NCBI RefSeq assembly: GCF_011388215.1
Contig: NZ_CP049989.1
Coordinates: forward strand, 3,906,001 to 3,970,000
Direction: 5' to 3'
DNA: 64,000 nt
From: Hydrogenophaga crocea
GTDB lineage: Bacteria; Pseudomonadota; Gammaproteobacteria; Burkholderiales; Burkholderiaceae_C
The notes under the pieces are model-generated. The model was not told where the DNA came from. It saw only the letters and a list, made by a program, of their open reading frames with translations, and made no database searches. Below are positions 1 to 8,591 of the stretch, in pieces. The stretch's first letter is position 1. Every line of letters starts with the position of its first letter. A program made the translations under genes and the position numbers.

Positions 1-325
1 TGCTGGTGCGCGCCGAGGTTTCGCTCAGGTCCTGGTCGTTCACCTTGGCCTCGGCCGGCCGCGCGTTGAGCATGGACAGCGCCGAGGTCAGCAGCAGCAT
101 GCCGCCGCCCACCTGGAAGCTCGCGAGCGAGATCGAGAAGAACTCGAGGATCTGCAGGCCCACCAGCGCGCAGGTGGCGATGACCGCGAACGCGCTGAAG
201 GCCGAGATCATCACCGTGCGCTGGCGCTGCTGGCGGCTGAAGCCCTGCGTGTAGTGGATGAAGAAGGGCACGATCGCCAGCGGGTTGACGATGGCGAGCA
301 GGGTGATGAGGGGCTTGAAGTCCAT
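1..325 (-). CDS. MarC-family integral membrane protein (3' part cut off by window edge)
   Basis: The minus-strand frame starts at the ATG at 325 and runs off the left edge, giving 108 residues. It begins MDFKPLITLLAIVNPLAIVP, the hallmark N-terminus of the MarC/YchE (UPF0056) family, whose members are inner-membrane proteins of about 200 residues with six helices and no settled function. Three hydrophobic stretches are visible (roughly residues 4-20, 38-60 and 68-82), and GGGMLLL near residue 70 also fits the family. The C-terminal half lies outside the window. MarC was named for antibiotic resistance, but that role is not supported for the family, so none is assigned here. Confidence 0.85.
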   Translation of the reverse strand, partial: MDFKPLITLLAIVNPLAIVPFFIHYTQGFSRQQRQRTVMISAFSAFAVIATCALVGLQILEFFSISLASFQVGGGMLLLTSALSMLNARPAEAKVNDQDLSETSARTS

Positions 326-362
326 GGCGGCGGCGGGTGAACGCGCCGCATTGTGCTTCGCT

Positions 363-833
363 TCAGGCCGGCTGTGCCGGCTGCCTCAGCCGAAACATGC
401 CATAGCCTTCCATGCGCAGCACCGCGTCGCCGTGCTGGTTGAACATCTCCCAGGTGGTGCGCACCAGGCCCACGTCGGGGCGCTTGGCCATCACGCGCTT
501 TTCGGTGATGGTGTGGCGCAGCGAGAGCGTGTCGCCCGGGTAGACCGGCTTGAGCCACTTCAGGCTGTCCAGCCCCGGCGAGCCCAGGCTCGAGGTCTCG
601 TGCAAAAAGTTCGTGACCATGAGCCGCATGGCCATGGCGCAGGTGTGCCAGCCGCTCGCGCAGAGCGCGCCGAACACCGAGTCCTTCGCGGCCTCGGGGT
701 CGAGGTGGAAGGGCTGCGGGTCGAACTGGCTCGCAAAGGCCACGATCTCTTCGGCGGTGGGCGTGATGCTGCCGAGGTCGCGCACCTCGTCGACCGCGAG
801 GTCTTCCCAGAAATACTTGGGGGTCTGCTTCAT
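363..833 (-). CDS. MaoC-family dehydratase (R-hotdog fold)
   Basis: This 156-residue protein has the MaoC/FAS1-type R-specific enoyl hydratase hallmarks: the region FASQFDPQPFHLD near residues 38-50 carries the Asp-x5-His catalytic pair, followed by VFGALCASGWHT. The family hydrates or dehydrates enoyl-CoA thioesters; the exact substrate cannot be read from sequence. Its ATG shares one base with the TGA of the upstream SDR gene (TGATG), so the two are translationally coupled and probably act on the same acyl or keto substrate. The length matches single-domain MaoC proteins. The start is fixed by that overlap. Confidence 0.9.
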   Translation of the reverse strand: MKQTPKYFWEDLAVDEVRDLGSITPTAEEIVAFASQFDPQPFHLDPEAAKDSVFGALCASGWHTCAMAMRLMVTNFLHETSSLGSPGLDSLKWLKPVYPGDTLSLRHTITEKRVMAKRPDVGLVRTTWEMFNQHGDAVLRMEGYGMFRLRQPAQPA

Positions 834-1582
834 CACCGGCCTCCGGAGACGTCGATCAGCGCGCCCGTGGTGTAGCTGGCCGCATCCGAGAGCAGCCAGG
901 CGATCAGGCCGGCCACCTCGTCGGCCTTGCCCGCGCGCTGCATGGGGATCATGGGCGCGAGCTCCTTCGGCCGCTCGGGCCGGCCGCCGCTGGCGTGGAT
1001 CTCGGTCTCGATCAGGCCCGGCCGCACCGCGTTCACGCGCACGCCTTCGGTGGCGAGTTCGCGCGCCAGGCCGATGGTGAAGCTGTCGATCGCGCCCTTG
1101 CTCGCCGCGTAGTCCACGTACTCGGTGGCCGAGCCCAGGCGCGCGGCCACGCTCGAGAGGTTCACGATGGAGCCGCCGCTGCCGCCGTGCCTGGTGCTCA
1201 TGCGCCGCACCGCCTCGCGCGCGCACAGAAAGCTGCCGATCACGTTGATGTCGAACATGCGCTTCCAGCGCGCCACGCTCATTTCGTCGAGCCGGGCGCG
1301 CTGGTCGACCACGCCCGCGTTGTTCACCAGACCGGTGAGGCGGCCGAACTTGGCGTCGACCTGCTCGAACATGCGCAGCACCTGCGCCTCGTCGGCCACG
1401 TCGGCCTGCACCGCCATGGCCCGCCCGCCCGCGGCGCGGATCGCGCGCACCACCTCGTCGGCCGCGAGCGAGTTCGCGGCGTAGTTGACCGCCACCGCCC
1501 AGCCCGCCTGCGCGGCCAGCTGGCAGGTCCGCGCGCCGATGCCGCGCGAGCCGCCCGTGACCAGCAACACCTTGTCCGTCAT
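833..1582 (-). CDS. SDR-family NAD(P)-dependent oxidoreductase
   Basis: A classical short-chain dehydrogenase of 249 residues. TGGSRGIG (residues 9-16) is the dinucleotide-binding loop, NNAG lies at 87-90, Ser143/144 falls in NLSS, and Tyr158-x3-Lys162 completes the catalytic set. The ATG at 1582 is preferred over an upstream in-frame start at 1639 because a GGAG ribosome-binding site precedes it by about 8 nt and the protein then starts in the usual MTDKVLLVTGG style. It overlaps the MaoC gene by one base. The pairing suggests a 3-oxoacyl or 3-hydroxyacyl reductase partnered with a hydratase, but the substrate is not determined. Confidence 0.92.
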   Translation of the reverse strand: MTDKVLLVTGGSRGIGARTCQLAAQAGWAVAVNYAANSLAADEVVRAIRAAGGRAMAVQADVADEAQVLRMFEQVDAKFGRLTGLVNNAGVVDQRARLDEMSVARWKRMFDINVIGSFLCAREAVRRMSTRHGGSGGSIVNLSSVAARLGSATEYVDYAASKGAIDSFTIGLARELATEGVRVNAVRPGLIETEIHASGGRPERPKELAPMIPMQRAGKADEVAGLIAWLLSDAASYTTGALIDVSGGR

Positions 1583-1687
1583 ACCCTGTCTCCTGCAACG
1601 TTCACGCGCATGGCGTACAAGATCGCCTGCGCCGCCCACCCCCCTGGCGGGCGTTGCCGATGATTACAACAGCCAACGGAGACCGCC

Positions 1688-2287
1688 ATGCGTCGCCAGG
1701 TCGACTACTTCTTCGCCACCATGAGCCCCTGGGCTTACCTGGGCCATGCGCGCTTCGTGCGCCTGGCCGCCAACGCCGGCGCCGAGGTGCGCGTGCGCCC
1801 CATGGACCTGGGCAAGATCTTCCCGCTCTCGGGCGGGCTGCCGCTGGCCAAGCGCGCGCCGCAGCGCCAGGCCTACCGGCTGGTGGAGCTGCGCCGCTTC
1901 AGCGAATGGCTGCAGCTGCCGCTCAACCTGCAACCGCGGTACTTTCCGGTGGCGGGCGACCCCTCGGCCCGCCTCATCAGCGTGGTGGCCGAGCGCGACG
2001 GCAGCGCGGCCGCGCTGCACCTGAGCGGCGCGGTGCTGGCCGCGGTGTGGGCGCACGAGCAGGACATCGCCGACCCGGCCACGCTGGCCGCGCTGCTGCA
2101 GCAGACCGGGCTGAGCGCCGAGCGCCTGGCCGAGTCGCAGACCGACGCGGCCCAGGCGCTGGCCGACGCCCACACCCAGGCCGCGATCGACGCCGGCGTG
2201 TTCGGTGCGCCGAGCTACGTGATCGAGGGCGAGCTGTTCTGGGGCCAGGACCGGCTCGACTTCGTGGAGCGCCGCTTGCTGGCCTGA
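1688..2287 (+). CDS. 2-hydroxychromene-2-carboxylate isomerase family (DsbA-like GST kappa fold)
   Basis: The 199-residue protein starts with [13 protein letters not shown], in which Ser13 sits where thiol-disulfide DsbA proteins carry their active Cys. It ends with [10 protein letters not shown] and [12 protein letters not shown], the C-terminal signature of the HCCA isomerase/GST kappa family. These enzymes are glutathione-dependent and known from naphthalene degradation, but most chromosomal members have unknown substrates. GGAG lies about 6 nt before the ATG. It is divergent from the SDR/MaoC pair and is followed 41 nt later by a dienelactone hydrolase, which fits an aromatic or xenobiotic catabolic context without proving it. 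Confidence 0.88.
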   Translation: MRRQVDYFFATMSPWAYLGHARFVRLAANAGAEVRVRPMDLGKIFPLSGGLPLAKRAPQRQAYRLVELRRFSEWLQLPLNLQPRYFPVAGDPSARLISVVAERDGSAAALHLSGAVLAAVWAHEQDIADPATLAALLQQTGLSAERLAESQTDAAQALADAHTQAAIDAGVFGAPSYVIEGELFWGQDRLDFVERRLLA

Positions 2288-2328
2288 GCCCTTTCCCTTT
2301 TTCGTTCAACGCACAGGAGCACAAGACC

Positions 2329-3015
2329 ATGGGCAAGACCCTCACCCTCCAGGCCGCCGACGGCCACCGCTTCCCCGCCTACGTGGCCGAGCCCGCGGGC
2401 CAGCCCAAAGGCGGCATCGTGGTGCTGCAGGAGATCTTCGGCGTCAACGCGCACATCCGCGCCGTGGCCGACGGCTACGCCGCCGCGGGCTACTTCGTGG
2501 TGGCGCCCGCCACCTTCTCGCGCATCGGCAAGGGCGAGGTGGAGCTGGGCTACACCGAGGCCGACATGAAGGAGGGCATGGGCCTGAAGGCCGCTGTCGA
2601 GGCGCTGCCCGCACCCGGCGTGATCGCCGACATCCAGGCCGCGGTGGACCACGCGGCCCAGGCCGGCAAGGTCGGCATCGTGGGCTATTGCTGGGGCGGC
2701 CTGCTCACCTGGCGCGCGGCCGCGCTGGTCAAGGGCCTGAGCGCCGCGGTGCCGTATTACGGCGGCGGCGTGACCACGCCCGAGGAGGCCGCGCGCCAGC
2801 CGCAGGTGCCGGTGCTCGCGCACTTCGGCGAACAGGACCACTGGATCCCGCTCGACACGGTGGCGGCCTTCAAGCAGGCGCAGCCCGCGGTCGAGGTGCA
2901 GGTGTACGCGGCCAACCACGGCTTCAACTGCGACCACCGCGGCTCCTACGACAAGACCTCGGCCGATCTCGCTCGCGAGCGCACCCTCGCGTTCTTCGCC
3001 AAGCACGTGGGCTGA
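2329..3015 (+). CDS. Dienelactone hydrolase family protein
   Basis: An alpha/beta hydrolase of 228 residues with the dienelactone hydrolase triad: Cys121 in GYCWGG, Asp170 in FGEQDHWIP and His197 in [10 protein letters not shown], plus Glu35 in LQEIFGV that positions the nucleophile. The family opens the lactone ring of dienelactones made from chlorocatechols, but many paralogues have other ester or lactone substrates. An AGGAG site precedes the ATG. It lies in a tandem run with the isomerase upstream and an amidohydrolase only 2 nt downstream, so one transcript is likely. There is no signal peptide, so it should be cytoplasmic. Confidence 0.92.
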   Translation: MGKTLTLQAADGHRFPAYVAEPAGQPKGGIVVLQEIFGVNAHIRAVADGYAAAGYFVVAPATFSRIGKGEVELGYTEADMKEGMGLKAAVEALPAPGVIADIQAAVDHAAQAGKVGIVGYCWGGLLTWRAAALVKGLSAAVPYYGGGVTTPEEAARQPQVPVLAHFGEQDHWIPLDTVAAFKQAQPAVEVQVYAANHGFNCDHRGSYDKTSADLARERTLAFFAKHVG

Positions 3016-3017
3016 GC

Positions 3018-3926
3018 ATGAAGCGGGCCGCGCTGGCGCTGCTGCTCGGGCTGGGCGCGATGGGCATGGCCGCGGCGCAGTACCGCGGCCCGCTGTTCGA
3101 CGCCCACCTGCACTACAACACCGAGGCCTGCCCGCACGAGGCAACGCCCGTGCCGGCCTGCCCGCACCCGCTGGCCGACGTGCTCGATCGCATGCAGCGC
3201 AATGGCGTGCGTGCGGTGCTGGCGAACTCGCGGCCCAACGACGGCACGCTCGCGCTGGCCAAGGCGCAGGACGCCACGCGCGCGGCCGGCGTCACGGTGG
3301 TGCCCTTCGTGCGGCTCTACCGCAACCGCGACGACTACAACAACTGGTTCCGCGACCCGAGCATCGTGGCGATGGTGAACACCGAGCTCGCGCGCGGCAC
3401 ACCGGCCGGCCCCTACCGCGGCCTGGGTGAGTTCCACCTCTACGACAGCGCCAACGCCGACGGCCCGGTGGCCCGGGAGCTCATGGCGCTGGCCGATGAA
3501 AAAGGCCTCGCGGTGCTGGCGCACGTGGACGACGTGGCGGTGGAAAAGCTCATGGCGCACACGCCGTCGAAGGGCCGCCAGCTGCGCCTGATCTGGGCCC
3601 ACACGGGCATCGGCGGCACGTCGGCGGCGCGGGTGGACGCGCTGTTCGCGCGCTTTCCCGGCCTGCACGGCGAGCTCTCGTACCGCCCGGGGCTGACCTG
3701 CGGCGAGGGCACGCTGTGCCCCGAGTGGCGCGCGCTGCTGCTCAAGTACCCCGACCGCTTCCTGATCGGCTCGGACACCTGGGTGAACCAGCGCTGGCAG
3801 GCCTACGACGGCCTGATGCAGGGCTACCGCGCCTGGCTGGGCACGCTGCCGCCCGAGGTGGCGAAGAAGATCGCCTGGGACAACGGCGCAGCGCTTTTCG
3901 GCCTGCCCGAGCCCGCGCCGCGCTGA
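3018..3926 (+). CDS. Exported metal-dependent amidohydrolase (TIM-barrel)
   Basis: This 302-residue protein starts with a clear Sec signal peptide (Lys-Arg, hydrophobic core to about residue 16, AAA before Gln21), so the mature enzyme should be periplasmic. FDAHLHYN puts two candidate metal-binding histidines at 30 and 32. [13 protein letters not shown] and LIGSDTW supply later barrel positions in the order expected of the amidohydrolase superfamily (PF04909-like). Four cysteines in the mature part could form disulfides. It starts 2 nt after the dienelactone hydrolase stop. The substrate is unknown. Confidence 0.82.
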   Translation: MKRAALALLLGLGAMGMAAAQYRGPLFDAHLHYNTEACPHEATPVPACPHPLADVLDRMQRNGVRAVLANSRPNDGTLALAKAQDATRAAGVTVVPFVRLYRNRDDYNNWFRDPSIVAMVNTELARGTPAGPYRGLGEFHLYDSANADGPVARELMALADEKGLAVLAHVDDVAVEKLMAHTPSKGRQLRLIWAHTGIGGTSAARVDALFARFPGLHGELSYRPGLTCGEGTLCPEWRALLLKYPDRFLIGSDTWVNQRWQAYDGLMQGYRAWLGTLPPEVAKKIAWDNGAALFGLPEPAPR

Positions 3927-3941
3927 GCCCGGGCCGCCCGG

Positions 3942-5054
3942 CTAGCGGCCCGACGACGAGCGCAGGTAGCGCTTGCGCCAGAAGTACACGCTGAGTCCCA
4001 CCGCCACGAACACCATCGAGCCCATCGCCCACCAGAAGCCACCGCGCTCGTGGATGAAGGGGATGAACTCGAAGTTCATGCCGAAGATGCCCGCGATCAG
4101 GTTGAGCGGCAGGAACACGGCGGTGAGCGCCGTGAGCGTGCGCATGATGTCGTTGGTGCGGTTGCTCTGCGCCGAGAAGTGCATCTGCACCGCGGTCTCG
4201 GCGTTCTGTTCGAGCCGGCGCACGTGGTGCACCACGCGTTCGATGTGTTCGAGCACGTCGCGGCTGCGCACCTTGAGCAGTTCCAGCCCGCGCTGGCCGC
4301 CGATGGCCTCGCCGGCTTCCCAGTCTTCGAGCGCCTCGGTCCAGTCCTGGATGGCGCTGCGCTGGTCTTCGCAGATCTCGTCGAGCTGGTGCAGCGAGAT
4401 GCGCGCGTCCAGCAGCGAGTTCCAGTTGGTGAAGCGCGTGCGCGGGCTCAGCAGCTCGGCCTGCCAGTGATCGAGCTGGCGCGTGAGCTCGCGCCGCAGG
4501 TCGAGGTAGCCGTCGACCATGTGGTTCACGATGCGCAGCATCTGGTCGGCGGGGCTCGTGGGCAGGCCCGCGCCCGCGTTGCGCGAGGGCAGGCCGGCGC
4601 TCGCGAGCAGGCGCGCCGCGTACTGGTCGAGCACGCCGCAGCCCGCGGGGTGCACGGTCACGAGCACGCGGTCGAACACCGCGAAGCCCACCGGACTGGT
4701 GTCGATGCGTCGCAGCACCGGCGGGCCGCCGCGGCGCACCGGCTCGGTGAGCACCGCGCCGGGCTGGGCCATGTCGGTTTCGGACTGGCCCGCGGCGAGG
4801 CGGCGAAACACCAGGATGTCGTACTGCGAGGTGTAGTCGTAGTGCGAGGGCAGCTGGTTGTTGAGCAGGTCGGACACGTGCAGGTCGACCAGCGTGGTCC
4901 CGCACATCACCTGCAGCGCGGCCTGCACGTGGCCGTGTTCGAGCTCGAACTCGCGCCGTCCGCAGGCCACCCAGACGAAGCCGCGCGGCGGCAGCACCAG
5001 GGGCAGGGTGTGCGTCTCGGTGACCGCGCCGGGCTGGACGTGGAAGACCCGCAT
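3942..5054 (-). CDS. corA: CorA-family magnesium/divalent cation transporter
   Basis: A 370-residue protein whose C-terminus carries the family signature GMN at residues 325-327, placed at the end of the first of two closely spaced transmembrane helices. The long N-terminal part is soluble and helix-rich, as in the cytoplasmic funnel of pentameric CorA channels. The usual MPEL loop is replaced by a charged segment (FEFIPFIHER), as in CorA paralogues such as ZntB-like proteins, so zinc or other metals are possible substrates. It follows hemB after 16 nt on the same strand, so the two are probably co-transcribed. The assignment to the family is firm; the exact ion is inferred. Confidence 0.88.
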   Translation of the reverse strand: MRVFHVQPGAVTETHTLPLVLPPRGFVWVACGRREFELEHGHVQAALQVMCGTTLVDLHVSDLLNNQLPSHYDYTSQYDILVFRRLAAGQSETDMAQPGAVLTEPVRRGGPPVLRRIDTSPVGFAVFDRVLVTVHPAGCGVLDQYAARLLASAGLPSRNAGAGLPTSPADQMLRIVNHMVDGYLDLRRELTRQLDHWQAELLSPRTRFTNWNSLLDARISLHQLDEICEDQRSAIQDWTEALEDWEAGEAIGGQRGLELLKVRSRDVLEHIERVVHHVRRLEQNAETAVQMHFSAQSNRTNDIMRTLTALTAVFLPLNLIAGIFGMNFEFIPFIHERGGFWWAMGSMVFVAVGLSVYFWRKRYLRSSSGR

Positions 5055-5070
5055 GCGTGGGGCCGCGGTG

Positions 5071-6250
<1,180 letters not shown>

Positions 6251-7411
6251 ATGGATTCACGGAACACAGCCTTGAAACGTCCTATGGCCACGCCCAAAAA
6301 AGACCAGCCAGGCGCCGCCGGAGCGGCGGGCTCGTTGCGCAGCAACGAGACCTGGTCGTTGTCGGAGCACGCGCCTGCCCTGCTGGCTTCGGCGGCGGAG
6401 CAGATCGGTGAAGCCCTGCAGGTGCTGCAGGGCGGCATCGACCAGTTGCAGGCCCAGAGCCGGCTGGGCCCGCAGGCCCAGTGGGCGCTGAGCGTGCCCA
6501 TGCACCGCATCAAGCGCCTCACGGTGGTGATGCAGCAATTGCAGCGCTTCCACTCGGGCCGCATCCGCCAGTCGCACGAGAAGGTCGACCTGGCGCGCGT
6601 GGCCGAAGACTGCCTGCAGGACCGCCGCAAGGAGTTCGCGCTGCTCGGCGTCGAGATGCGCCGCAAGCTCAAGCCGGTCGACGTGCTGATCGACCCCACC
6701 GTGGCGCATGCCTTCCTCAGTGCATTGGTCGACTGGGCCCTGCCGCTGGGCCGTCGCATCGACGTGCGCGTGGACGTGAACCACTGGCCGCCGCACGCGC
6801 GCCTGCAGGTGCGCATCCACAACGACGGTGCGCCGCCCTCGTCGGCCGCGCCGGTGCTCGACAACCTCGACTGGGCGCTGGCGCGCCAGATCGGGGCCAC
6901 GGCGGGCGGCATCGACCTGCAGCGCGAGGTGACGGCTGAAGGCATCACCGCGATCGCCCTGTTCCATCGCACCGCGCAGTCGGTCGACGGCATCTCGGCC
7001 ATCGACCTCACCGCCGACGACCCCACCTCGGCCTTCAAGTCGCTGCAGGGCATCTACGCGCTGGTGATCTCGCCCGCGCTGCAGGTGCGCGCCGACGTGC
7101 GCGACGCGCTGCGCGAGATCGGCGTGGCCGCCGACAGCGTGGTGGACCTGCAGCAGGCCGCCGACGCGGTGCGCCACCGCATGCCCAGCATCGTGGTGAT
7201 CGACGCCGACCTGCGCGGCCCCGCGTTCGACCGCTTCCGCAGCCAGTTGCTGCGCGAGGCCATGGACATGCCCTTCGTGGAGATTTCGGGCGACGACAGC
7301 GCGTTCGCGATGTCCGGCTTCAGCGAGACCTCGATGGCCAGCGTGGGCCGCGGCAGCATCCGCGAATCGCTGGGCACGGCGGTGATGTTCGAGCTCGCGA
7401 AGTCGATCTGA
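6251..7411 (+). CDS. Degenerate histidine-kinase-like protein with C-terminal pseudo-receiver
   Basis: A 386-residue soluble protein without signal peptide or membrane helix. Residues about 45-125 look like a dimerisation helical hairpin, but no HExxTP-type phosphoacceptor box is present. Residues 140-240 resemble a GHKL ATPase: IHNDGAPP stands where the G1 box would be and LARQIGATAGGIDLQRE resembles the last helix and strand, while the N-box asparagine is replaced (SALVDWAL). Residues 267-386 resemble a response-regulator receiver with an aspartate in VVIDADL (318 or 320), but the N-terminal acidic pair is missing. It probably signals without canonical phosphotransfer. A second ATG at 6284 is possible; neither start has a strong ribosome-binding site. 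Confidence 0.7.
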   Translation: MDSRNTALKRPMATPKKDQPGAAGAAGSLRSNETWSLSEHAPALLASAAEQIGEALQVLQGGIDQLQAQSRLGPQAQWALSVPMHRIKRLTVVMQQLQRFHSGRIRQSHEKVDLARVAEDCLQDRRKEFALLGVEMRRKLKPVDVLIDPTVAHAFLSALVDWALPLGRRIDVRVDVNHWPPHARLQVRIHNDGAPPSSAAPVLDNLDWALARQIGATAGGIDLQREVTAEGITAIALFHRTAQSVDGISAIDLTADDPTSAFKSLQGIYALVISPALQVRADVRDALREIGVAADSVVDLQQAADAVRHRMPSIVVIDADLRGPAFDRFRSQLLREAMDMPFVEISGDDSAFAMSGFSETSMASVGRGSIRESLGTAVMFELAKSI

Positions 7412-7452
7412 CCCGCAACCGGTTTTGAGGCGCGGCCGGGACGGCCGCAACA

Positions 7453-7479
7453 GAGAAGGGCGCCACTGGCGCCCTTCTC
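7453..7479. terminator. Bidirectional rho-independent terminator
   Basis: A perfect 12-bp stem (GAGAAGGGCGCC at 7453-7464 and its complement at 7468-7479) with a 3-nt ACT loop, followed by a pyrimidine run. It lies between the convergent kinase-like gene (ends 7411) and the small hypothetical gene (ends 7500), so it can serve both. Confidence 0.85.
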
Positions 7480-7499
7480 GCTTCTCTGGGGGCAGGCGA

Positions 7500-7811
7500 T
7501 CAGCCGGCGTCGAGGGATGCCACCAGCGCTTCGCCCCAGGCCCAGGGGCCGGTGAGCGTCACGGTCACGGCCAGCCAGTCGCCGTCGCGCTGCTCGTGCA
7601 CGTCGGCGTCCCAGACGCCACCCTCGTCGAGCGGCCCGCGCGGGCCCGGGCTCAGGCGCTCGGCGCGCGCGAGCACCGCCTGCACCTCGGCCATCAGCGC
7701 GGCGCGCTCGGCCTCGCGCACGCTGGCCATGGCCTCCCAGGTGCCTGTGCCCTCGCCGTCGTCGCTGGCGTCGAAGATCAGGTAGTGCAGGGTCGGGGGG
7801 TGTGGCTTCAT
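7500..7811 (-). CDS. Conserved small hypothetical protein (103 aa)
   Basis: The frame from the ATG at 7811 encodes MKPHPPTLHYLIFDASDDGE..., an acidic soluble protein without signal peptide or recognised domain. It is rich in Ala, Glu and Trp, with a mid region (AERAALMAEVQAVLARAERL) that looks helical. Many beta-proteobacteria carry a similar small protein with LIFDxSDDxEG near the N-terminus; that is recollection, not a search. Upstream in-frame starts exist but would overlap the divergent zeta-like gene and look non-coding. No function can be assigned. Confidence 0.7.
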   Translation of the reverse strand: MKPHPPTLHYLIFDASDDGEGTGTWEAMASVREAERAALMAEVQAVLARAERLSPGPRGPLDEGGVWDADVHEQRDGDWLAVTVTLTGPWAWGEALVASLDAG

Positions 7812-7847
7812 GGGGGTGGGGGTGTTCGTGGCAGGGGCATCACCATA

Positions 7848-8579
7848 ATGCCGCGGCACATGTCCATGCCCAGGATCATCATCATCGCGGGCCCCAACGG
7901 CGCCGGCAAAACCACTTTCGCACGCGAGTATCTGCCGCAGGAAGCGGGGTGCACCACCTTCGTGAATGCCGACCTGATCGCGGCGGGCCTTTCGCCCTTT
8001 GCACCCGAACAGGCGGCGCTGCAGGCGGGCCGCCTGATGCTCGCGGCCATCGCGCGCCATGTGGCTTCCCTGACCCCCTTTGCCTTCGAGACCACCCTGT
8101 CAGGCCGGGCCTACGCGCAGCAGATACCCAGTTGGCAGCGCGCGGGCTTCGTCGTTGAGCTGCTGTACCTGGGGCTACCCAGCGCGGACATGGCGGTGGC
8201 GCGGGTGGTAGAGCGCGTGCGACAGGGCGGGCATGCCATTCCAGAGGCCACCATCCGACGACGGTTCGAGACCGGGCGCCGTCTGCTGGTGTCGCTGTAC
8301 CAGCCGCTGGTGGATCGATGGGCCGTCTATGACAGCGCCGGGGAGGTCCCCGTGCTGCTGGAGTGGAGCGGCCGCGGCACACCGCAGTCCACCGAACCCA
8401 CACCTGTGTATGGCCGTCGGCCGGACACCGGCCCCGCAGACTTCAGCGGCGCGACCGCCGCGCTGCGGCGCGCGGCCGCACGCGCCCGTGAGCTGGCCGA
8501 GCAGACCGGCACCGATCTGGTGGTGGTCCGCGCCGGGCGCCTGGTGCGGTTGACCCCCGGCCGCAAAGGCCGGGGTTGA
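7848..8579 (+). CDS. Zeta-toxin-like P-loop kinase (COG4185 type)
   Basis: The 243-residue protein has a Walker A motif GPNGAGKT at residues 15-22 after a hydrophobic strand, then FVNADLIAAGLSPF, FETTLSGR (80-87) and GGHAIPEATIRRRF (128-141). This is the motif order of the COG4185 predicted kinases related to zeta toxins, which in the characterised cases phosphorylate UDP-amino sugars. The start is supported by AGGGG about 10 nt before the ATG at 7848; ATGs at 7860 and 7866 are alternatives. A basic-to-hydrophobic tail (199-243) follows a Pro/Gly linker. No separate antitoxin is adjacent. It runs convergent with glcB. Toxicity is not demonstrated by sequence. Confidence 0.8.
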   Translation: MPRHMSMPRIIIIAGPNGAGKTTFAREYLPQEAGCTTFVNADLIAAGLSPFAPEQAALQAGRLMLAAIARHVASLTPFAFETTLSGRAYAQQIPSWQRAGFVVELLYLGLPSADMAVARVVERVRQGGHAIPEATIRRRFETGRRLLVSLYQPLVDRWAVYDSAGEVPVLLEWSGRGTPQSTEPTPVYGRRPDTGPADFSGATAALRRAAARARELAEQTGTDLVVVRAGRLVRLTPGRKGRG

Positions 8580-8591
8580 AGCGGACCGGCC

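Noticed and set aside
1583..1639. Earlier in-frame start for the SDR gene
   Set aside because: The added 19 residues are unlike the family start, and a GGAG site precedes the ATG at 1582.
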